Part shown: positions 30,901 to 35,149 of the stretch, in pieces | How positions within the stretch are numbered: position 1 is the stretch's first letter | Layout of the letters: every line of letters starts with the position of its first letter | Source of the DNA: CAYHZL01 sp964361075 | GTDB taxonomy: Bacteria; Bacteroidota; Ignavibacteria; UBA10030; UBA8401 | Direction: 5' to 3' | NCBI GenBank assembly: GCA_964361075.1 | Contig: CAYHZL010000013.1 | Coordinates: forward strand, 1 to 35,149 | DNA: 35,149 nt | The notes under the pieces: generated by a model | The model's database searches: none | What the model saw: only the letters and a program-made list of their open reading frames with translations | Told to the model about the DNA's origin: nothing | Made by a program: the position numbers and the translations under genes

Positions 30901-31416
30901 AGAAAGCGCAGCTTTTGTTTGCAGCACATCCTGACACGTTTCCACCATCAACAAATCGGAACCGCCTTCTATCAATCCGGACACTTGTTCGTAGTAACTC
31001 GCGCTCATATCTCTGAACGAAATATGTCCGAGCGATGGTAATTTGGTAGTCGGTCCGATGGAGCCGGCAACATATCGCGGATGTGCAGAAGTTGAAAATT
31101 GCCCTGCAACATTTTTTGCAAGCTGCGCCGCTTTGAAATTCAATTCGTACGCACGTTCTTGTAAATTATATTCCGCAAGAACAATGGAGGCTGTACCAAA
31201 CGAATCTGTTTCAATAACATCCACACCGACGGAAAGAAAATCGGCATGCACTTTTTCAATGGCAGATGGCTTGGTGATAACAAGATATTCATTGCATCCG
31301 TTGAGGTGTTCGCCGCCAAAATCATCGGCAGTAAGATTCTGCGTTTGGATGTTTGTTCCCATCGCACCATCGAACACGATAATTTTTTCTTTGAGTTGTT
31401 CTTGAAAGAGGTTCAT
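27934..31416 (-). CDS. metH: Cobalamin-dependent methionine synthase
   Basis: This 1160-residue enzyme transfers the methyl group from methyltetrahydrofolate to homocysteine through cobalamin. All four modules are present. The homocysteine domain (1-310) has the zinc cysteines in GMNCATG (about 220) and GGCCGTRPEH (about 290). The pterin domain spans about 330-620 (VGERTNANGSKKF). The cobalamin module has the DxHxxG motif DVHDIGKNL with the B12-ligand histidine near 732 and the later GMSGLLVKS. The reactivation domain spans about 880-1160 (YFPCQSHGND, GGRYSFGYPACPNLED). Length and order are normal. A heptamer array stands directly before the ATG with no ribosome site, and a repeat element abuts the stop. 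Confidence 0.97.
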   Translation of the reverse strand: MNLFQEQLKEKIIVFDGAMGTNIQTQNLTADDFGGEHLNGCNEYLVITKPSAIEKVHADFLSVGVDVIETDSFGTASIVLAEYNLQERAYELNFKAAQLAKNVAGQFSTSAHPRYVAGSIGPTTKLPSLGHISFRDMSASYYEQVSGLIEGGSDLLMVETCQDVLQTKAALSAIFKYFSDKKIKLPVVASITIETMGTMLMGTEISAALTALEPYDIDIIGMNCATGPKEMSENIRYLCQNSPIPVSCIPNAGLPENIGGHAHYHLSPEDFAKYLSHFVKDLGVNVVGGCCGTRPEHLRQLVQAVGTLSPLQRNIEFIPSASSLYTTSPFQINPGPVIVGERTNANGSKKFRDLLNAEEYDSIVNMGKEQAKEGAHIIDLCVAYVGRDEVRDMREVATRFNTQVTLPVMIDSTEAPVIEEALQIFAGKCIVNSINMEDGEERIHTIVPMCKQYGAAVVALTIDEEGMAKTTQKKLEIARRIYELVVNKYGMKPDDLIFDTLTFTLGSGEGEFRKAGIETIEGIRLIKKEFPKVKTILGVSNISFGLAPHIRHPLNSVFLHYAIEAGLDMAIVNAQKIMPLYKIDERGRELCRQLVFDERKFEGEQCVHDPLTELMAYYADKKDALKDAKKVRAGTIEEILKNRIIDGDKQELQADLEEALKKYPALEIINTILLGGMKVVGELFGKGEMQLPFVLQSAEVMKTAVAYLEQFMQKSDSSSKGSMVLATVKGDVHDIGKNLVDIILTNNGYKVYNLGIKQPIENILKVFEETNADAIGMSGLLVKSTLIMKENLEVLNERGLTPPIVLGGAALTRRYVEQDLRSLYKGAVVYAGDAFDGLHFMEQLKTKGADSFISTAATPIVDEDGEELLTGAEAKIALALREEGDAKKSKVSTDVAIPTVPFWGSKTVEHISLDEIYPYINDAALIKGQWQVRKGKRSEEEYHKQLEESIYPDLRTLKDQAKAERLLDPKVVYGYFPCQSHGNDLIVYNDDMKTQRVRFTFPRQKDDRHLCLADYFAPVDSGRIDVVAFHMVTMGKSASEHSAKLYAANNYKEYLYFHGLSVETTEALAELWHKKIREELGIAGKDAKNIKRLFSQGYQGGRYSFGYPACPNLEDHTKLFALLEPERIGVHLTEEFMLEPEQSTDAIIVHHPEAKYFTIK

Positions 31417-31418
31417 AA

Positions 31419-31473
31419 TTGAGTTTTGAGTTTTGAGTCCTGAGTTTTGAGTCCTGAGTTTTGAGTCATGAGT
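31419..31473. repeat. Heptamer array in the metH leader
   Basis: Seven or eight 7-bp units alternate TGAGTTT and TGAGTCC (last one TGAGTCA). They fill the entire spacer between the metH ATG and the stop of the upstream gene. On the metH coding strand the unit reads AAACTCA, the same as the unit before trxB. Confidence 0.8.
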
Positions 31474-31827
31474 CTATTCAATAACTTTTGAGACTAACGA
31501 TAATAACATCTTTCTCACTTCAATAACTTCGTTGCTAAGTTTAAGATGATCATTTTCTGAAATATATTTCAAATCTTTAGACAACAATAAAAAATATTCT
31601 GTTTCGTTTGCTGAACCTATTGCAATGGTTAAAAATCGTGCAAAGTCTGTTTTTGTCTTTCTACCACACCCTTCTACAATATTTGCCGGTATTGAACTTG
31701 TTGATCTTCGTAGTTGTGAAACAATTCCATATAATTCATCTTTAGGAAAAGATTTGGTAATCTTGTAGATATCAAGTGTTAGTTCGTGAGATTTTTCCCA
31801 AACTTTAAGTTTTCTATAATCCTGCAT
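31474..31827 (-). CDS. Four-helix-bundle (S23-type) protein
   Basis: This 117-residue protein belongs to the small four-helix-bundle family first found in 23S rRNA intervening sequences. It shows YRKLKVWEKSHELTLDIY, FPKDELYGIVSQLRRSTSSIPANI, VEGCGRKTKTDFARFLTIAIGSANETEYFL and a closing helix. The family is common as a stand-alone mobile-looking gene in FCB and cyanobacterial genomes, and its role is unknown. I chose the ATG at 31827 because GAAGGAG lies 8 nt upstream; an ATG at 31842 is also in frame. It is flanked by heptamer arrays on both sides and separates metH from its own upstream region. Confidence 0.85.
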   Translation of the reverse strand: MQDYRKLKVWEKSHELTLDIYKITKSFPKDELYGIVSQLRRSTSSIPANIVEGCGRKTKTDFARFLTIAIGSANETEYFLLLSKDLKYISENDHLKLSNEVIEVRKMLLSLVSKVIE

Positions 31828-31837
31828 ACGTTTCTCC

Positions 31838-31879
31838 TTCATCTTTTTTCATTACTCAAAACTCATCACTCTTCTTTAA
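31838..31879. repeat. Degenerate heptamer array before the four-helix-bundle gene
   Basis: Units TTCATCT, TTTTTCA, TTACTCA, AAACTCA, TCACTCT and TCTTTAA keep a 7-bp period and mix the TTCATCC and AAACTCA words found in the other arrays. It lies between the terminator at 31880 and the start codon at 31827. Confidence 0.45.
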
Positions 31880-31907
31880 AACAAAAAACCCGACATACAC
31901 GTCGGGA
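31880..31907 (-). terminator. Rho-independent terminator of the redoxin-NMO unit
   Basis: The stem CCCGAC/GTCGGG (31889-31894 with 31901-31906) has a 6-nt loop and is followed on the minus strand by TTTTTTGTTTT. It lies about 180 bp past the NMO/FabK-like gene. Confidence 0.7.
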
Positions 31908-32020
31908 AACAGAAAATTCGTCTCTGGTCGACGCTTTAGCGATTTGCTATTGTGGCTGCAAGCTGTCATCAAATCGCCACTGGTAAAAGATACAAAAGAA
32001 AAAAATGAAGGGCAAACTTA

Positions 32021-32056
32021 TACACCAGAGGCGTGTAATACACCAGAGGCGTATCA
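32021..32056. repeat. Two 18-bp direct repeats
   Basis: TACACCAGAGGCGTGTAA is followed directly by TACACCAGAGGCGTATCA: 15 of 18 bases agree, at an exact 18-bp period. It lies just past the stop of the NMO/FabK-like gene. Its role is unknown. Confidence 0.5.
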
Positions 32057-32088
32057 GCTCACGAAGTGATGGCTTCGCTCACTTTGGC

Positions 32089-33030
32089 TCACACTGTCAT
32101 TCTTCTGCGTGTTTCTTCATATCCTTGCATCATTCTTTGTACTACTTCTGCCGCAGGTACAATATCTTTTACCAAACCTGAACTTTGTCCCATTTCAAAT
32201 TCTCCTTCTTCCCAATTTCCTTCAAAAATTCCGAGACGCTCGCGTCCTTTTGCGTGCAGTTCAATCATTCGTTCTTTGGTAATTCCTTTTGTGATCTCTT
32301 CTTTCTGAACTTGTTGGGCGAACGGATTTCTCAACATCCGCACAGGAAGTAGATTGTGAAACACAAGAAGTGTATCTCCATCTTTTGCTTCAACAATTTT
32401 TTGTTTATAAAATTCGTGCGCAGATGATTCTATCGTTGCAGCAAAGCGCGTTCCGACTTGCACTGCATCTGCACCAAGTGCGCAACATGCAAACATTGTG
32501 CGACCGTCTGCAATGCCCCCGGCGGCAATGACCGGAATTTTTATTGCATCAACAACTTGAGGAACAAGTACGAGCGTTGTCAATTCATCCGTACCATTAT
32601 GTCCGCCTGCTTCAAATCCTTCGGCAACAACAGCGTCGCAGCCGCATTCTTCGGCTTTGCGTGCTTGCTTCACATTCGCAACAACATGCACTACAGTTGC
32701 ACCGTTCGATTTGAATGTATCAACGTGTCGCCCTGGATGACCTGCGGAGGTAAAAACAATTTTTACTTTCTCTTCAATAATAACGTTCATCAGTTCTTCG
32801 ATATCACCGCGCAACAGAGGAATATTAACTCCGAAAGGTTTTTGTGTTGCGGATTTTGTTTTGCGAAGATGCTCGCGCAATAATTCCGGCTTCATCGAAC
32901 CGGCACCAACAATTCCCAACGCACCGGCATTTGAAACTGCACTTGCCAATTTCCATCCCGATACCCACACCATGCCCGCTTGAATGATGGGATATTCAAT
33001 TTCAAACAATGTTGTAATTCTGGTTTTCAT
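32089..33030 (-). CDS. Nitronate monooxygenase / FabK-like flavoenzyme
   Basis: This 313-residue FMN-dependent TIM-barrel enzyme belongs to the 2-nitropropane dioxygenase/enoyl-ACP reductase II family. It shows YPIIQAGMVWVSGWKLASAVSNAG at the N-terminus, VNIPLLR, the FMN and active-site region VAEGFEAGGHNG, IPVIAAGGIADG and LGADAVQVGTRFAAT. The EAGGHNG histidine is shared by both subfamilies, so fatty-acid reduction (FabK) and nitronate oxidation are both possible; no FabD/FabF neighbours favour the former. Its ATG follows the redoxin gene by 15 bp and lacks a clear ribosome site. A terminator lies at 31880. Confidence 0.88.
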   Translation of the reverse strand: MKTRITTLFEIEYPIIQAGMVWVSGWKLASAVSNAGALGIVGAGSMKPELLREHLRKTKSATQKPFGVNIPLLRGDIEELMNVIIEEKVKIVFTSAGHPGRHVDTFKSNGATVVHVVANVKQARKAEECGCDAVVAEGFEAGGHNGTDELTTLVLVPQVVDAIKIPVIAAGGIADGRTMFACCALGADAVQVGTRFAATIESSAHEFYKQKIVEAKDGDTLLVFHNLLPVRMLRNPFAQQVQKEEITKGITKERMIELHAKGRERLGIFEGNWEEGEFEMGQSSGLVKDIVPAAEVVQRMMQGYEETRRRMTV

Positions 33031-33045
33031 TTCGGAAAGGTGAAG

Positions 33046-34119
33046 TTACTCAACAAGACTGGTGCTCGTGTGTGTTGAGTATGTTGTGTAGCTTTTGTGT
33101 TCAGTAAAAGAAAAAACATAGAGTGAAATTTCTTTTTTATCGGGAAAAAGTGTGAGAACATGTTCGCCAAATTCTTGTGAACGAATTACAATAGCAACAC
33201 TTGGCTCGCCAATGGTTATATATGTTTCGCCGTTTTCATCAACATGAATATCTTCGCCGCGAAGTTCAGGTGCAATCGGCGCGCCATGTAACAATACGCG
33301 TACTGAACCTTGTACATTCGTGCTTCCGGCAAGTATCAATACATCGTTGCCTGCGTAACGAAAGATAATACAGCCGTCATTTTTTTCGCCATTGTATTGA
33401 AAAGAATTTCTTTTTGCAATCCAATTTCCGTGCGCATAAAATTTTCCTTCAACATACAATTGAGGATCGTTGTATTCCGCAGGAAGTTCGGGACTGTATC
33501 CTTCCACATTGCCAAGCGAACCATGTATGTACCCGGTATACATATCTGCCGTTTGGAAATTTTTCTTTGCCGATGGTGTACCGCGTTCATATTCAGGCAA
33601 TGTAAAAAAAGGAAGGGCGCCGTGAAAACCGGATTGCCTCAACAAATATTGCAGCGAACGTTCCACGCGAGTGAAGCTATGGCGCTGTACGCCATCACGT
33701 ACAGCGTGATTAAACGTATCTATCGCATCGTACAAATATCCTTTTGCATCAACAAGACACAGTGATGGAATTTTTGAAATGCAGTATGCTTCTGCAATGA
33801 GGCGGTCATTATCTGTTACAACAGGATATGTAATTCCAAAGTTGCGAATTGCATCTTGTACTTGCTGTGGATTTTTTGCGAAGTGAAATTCCGGTGTGTG
33901 CACACCGATGAAGACAACTCCCATTTCTGCATACCGTTGCTGCCATTGCTGAAGCGTTGGAAGTAATGCAACGGAAGAAGGCGATGTATAATTCCAAAAG
34001 AAAAGAGCAATCACTTGTCCTTGCAGCGCACGAATACCCAGCGGCTCGGAGTTGAACCAAAAGTCGCCGTAAATTTCCGGCGCTGTTTGCCGTTCTATTT
34101 CTTTGTGAAGTGCTTTCAT
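33046..34119 (-). CDS. Thioredoxin-fold (TlpA/DipZ-like) protein without catalytic cysteines
   Basis: This is a 357-residue cytoplasmic protein. Residues about 1-165 have a TlpA/AhpC-type thioredoxin fold: GQVIALFFWNYTSPSS, VVFIGVHTPEF, YPVVTDNDRLIAEAYCISKIPSLCLVDAKGYLYD (in pieces). The place that normally holds WCxxC reads YTSPSS, so both redox cysteines are missing; the cis-proline region KIPSLCLVD is kept. Residues about 190-357 form a beta-rich domain (YVEGKFYAHGNWIAKRN, DVLILAGS) like the C-terminal carbohydrate-binding-like domain of DipZ proteins. With no dithiol it may act as a binding or scaffold protein. It lies 15 bp upstream of the NMO/FabK-like gene and probably forms an operon with it. 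Confidence 0.8.
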   Translation of the reverse strand: MKALHKEIERQTAPEIYGDFWFNSEPLGIRALQGQVIALFFWNYTSPSSVALLPTLQQWQQRYAEMGVVFIGVHTPEFHFAKNPQQVQDAIRNFGITYPVVTDNDRLIAEAYCISKIPSLCLVDAKGYLYDAIDTFNHAVRDGVQRHSFTRVERSLQYLLRQSGFHGALPFFTLPEYERGTPSAKKNFQTADMYTGYIHGSLGNVEGYSPELPAEYNDPQLYVEGKFYAHGNWIAKRNSFQYNGEKNDGCIIFRYAGNDVLILAGSTNVQGSVRVLLHGAPIAPELRGEDIHVDENGETYITIGEPSVAIVIRSQEFGEHVLTLFPDKKEISLYVFSFTEHKSYTTYSTHTSTSLVE

Positions 34120-34222
34120 CTTAATTTTAAATATAGTAAAGCTGAAGCAAGATGCAAGACAATAGATAGTGGGTTGATATAAATCATAAGGATGTTGTCT
34201 GTGTTCAGTTTTTGTGTTACTT

Positions 34223-34385
34223 ACTGATGTTACGCAAAGTTCAACTTTTATAAGAAAAAAGAACGATTTAAAGAATAATAGAACACGGATAACGCTGATT
34301 TTGACAGATTTTCACGGATTTAAATCTGTGTACATCAGTTTAATCTGTGTCATCAGTGGTCTATTTTGTGTTTTGCGTAACGTGA
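34223..34385. repeat. 152-bp identical repeat with terminal inverted repeats, copy 2
   Basis: The block 34223-34374 is identical, as read, to 25424-25575. The right end reads TTTTGCGTAACGT (34371-34383) rather than TTTTCGTAACATC, so the two copies have each kept different parts of the original inverted repeat with the left end GATGTTACGCAAA (34226-34238). It fills the spacer between the rsmI stop and the redoxin start. Confidence 0.8.
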
Positions 34386-34394
34386 GTTACTTAA

Positions 34395-35072
34395 TTATTT
34401 GCTCGACTCAATGATCACTACGAACTCACCTTTTTTATCTTCTTTGCCGAGTTGTTCATATAAACGCGGCGCTGTGCCGTGAAAAATTTCTTCGTCAGGC
34501 AGAGTTAAATCAAACGCAATGCACAAGCGGCGCGTTTCACCAAACACATCGCCAATATCTTTCAGTAATGCGAGCAGGCGATACGGCGTATCCATCAATA
34601 CAATCGTGCGCTGCTCGCGGCGCAGTTGCTGAAGTTCGGTGATCCGGCGCGGACGTTTCGGAGAAAGCCATCCGTAATACACAAACTTATCAATTGAAAA
34701 ACCGGAAACCGTGAGCGCAGGAAGAAGCGACGAAGCGCCGGGAATAGGCACTACTTTAATTTTTGCATCAATGGCTTTCCGCACAAGCAACTGCCCGGGG
34801 TCGGAAAAGACCGGCGTTCCACAATCGGAAACGACTGCAACATTTTTTCCTTTTTTGAGAATATCGAGAATGTTAAACGTTGCCGCTGCTTCGTTGTGTT
34901 CATTCAAACTTTCAACCGGTTTTTCAATTCCGAAATGACGAAGTAATCGCCCGCCTTCTTTTCGTTCTTCGTACACCACAACATCCACACTCTTCAATAC
35001 TTCGATAGCGCGGAAGGTCATATCTTGAAAGTTACCAATTGGTGTTGCAACGAGATACAGTGTGCCAAGCAT
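34395..35072 (-). CDS. rsmI: Short RsmI-type 16S rRNA 2'-O-methyltransferase
   Basis: This 225-residue SAM-dependent methyltransferase belongs to the tetrapyrrole-methylase fold. RsmI methylates the ribose of C1402 in 16S rRNA. It has LYLVATPIGNFQDMTFRAIEVL, LNEHNE, VAVVSDCGTPVFSDPGQLLVRKAI, VPIPGASSLLPALTVSGF and GWLSPKRPRR, all characteristic. Two things differ from the common form. It ends soon after GEFVVIIE, without the helical C-terminal extension of about 50 residues. The usual EDTR motif reads EERK. It could be a natural short form or a relative with another substrate. A repeat element follows its stop. Confidence 0.85.
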   Translation of the reverse strand: MLGTLYLVATPIGNFQDMTFRAIEVLKSVDVVVYEERKEGGRLLRHFGIEKPVESLNEHNEAAATFNILDILKKGKNVAVVSDCGTPVFSDPGQLLVRKAIDAKIKVVPIPGASSLLPALTVSGFSIDKFVYYGWLSPKRPRRITELQQLRREQRTIVLMDTPYRLLALLKDIGDVFGETRRLCIAFDLTLPDEEIFHGTAPRLYEQLGKEDKKGEFVVIIESSK

Positions 35073-35096
35073 GCTGTTCTTTCCGAGAGTGTTTCA

Positions 35097-35149
35097 AGGG
35101 CATCTCTAAAAACCTAAAAAAAATTGTCATTGCGAGCCGTTCTTTGGCG
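35097..35149. repeat. MITE-like element, cut by the window end
   Basis: AGGGCATCTCTAAAAACC followed by TTGTCATTGCGAGCCGTTCTTTGGCG matches the element at 23386-23532: the first part is its terminal repeat and the second is the complement of its right inner half. The rest lies beyond the window. Confidence 0.7.

Overview
The window looks like a chromosomal contig from a low-to-moderate GC member of the Bacteroidota/Chlorobi (FCB) group, most likely an Ignavibacteria-like organism. The main evidence is two proteins ending in type IX secretion (T9SS) sorting domains of the NPFNP...GxYFYxI...KKMxLxx type, together with LytS/LytT regulation, Fn3/WD40 surface lipoproteins and intergenic spacers packed with short palindromic repeats. 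This placement is an inference from sequence style; no rRNA or marker-gene comparison was possible. I see no tRNA, rRNA, CRISPR array, prophage or transposase gene.

Layout. 1-2348: a T9SS-sorted surface protein, cut by the window edge and probably frameshifted near its 5' end. 2425-4123: a vapBC toxin-antitoxin pair between an intact Bax-inhibitor-1/YccA gene and an orphan copy of that gene's last codons. 4252-6652: an Ig/Fn3/WD40 lipoprotein and a small Spy-like lipoprotein, convergent on a shared terminator. 7104-14051 (minus): a seven-gene operon in the order TPR protein, ABC ATPase, FtsX-type permease, LolA-like carrier, outer-membrane beta-barrel, LytS-type kinase, LytTR regulator. This looks like a trans-envelope export system with its own two-component control. 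14301-17423: a trxB 3' fragment, a RelE-type toxin-antitoxin pair, a second T9SS-sorted protein and intact trxB. 17557-21796: queG and a large SWIM-SNF2 helicase. 22021-24199: a sharp promoter/operator, a YceI-like protein, a four-helix membrane protein and a MarR regulator. 24216-27559: Rieske protein, metallo-beta-lactamase-fold hydrolase, 2[4Fe-4S] ferredoxin, gpmA and a DinB-like protein. 27934-35072: metH, a four-helix-bundle protein, an NMO/FabK-like flavoenzyme, a cysteine-less redoxin and rsmI.

Four patterns stand out. (1) Both toxin-antitoxin modules sit on segments bracketed by a duplicated 3' end of a housekeeping gene (BI-1 and trxB), which looks like two independent insertions at gene 3' ends. 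(2) Intergenic DNA carries several repeat families. One has constant outer arms but a different inner hairpin in each copy (6961-7088 and 27835-27932). Another is a 152-bp identical pair with terminal inverted repeats (25424 and 34223). A third is built on the CATTGCGAGG...GCAATCTT core. (3) Arrays with a strict 7-bp period fill the 5' leaders of trxB, queG, metH and the four-helix-bundle gene. (4) Two redox proteins lack expected cysteines: TrxB has WATC instead of CATC, and the thioredoxin-fold protein at 33046 has none at the active site. A 30-nt double palindrome is also inserted in frame in a T9SS sorting domain (16264-16293).
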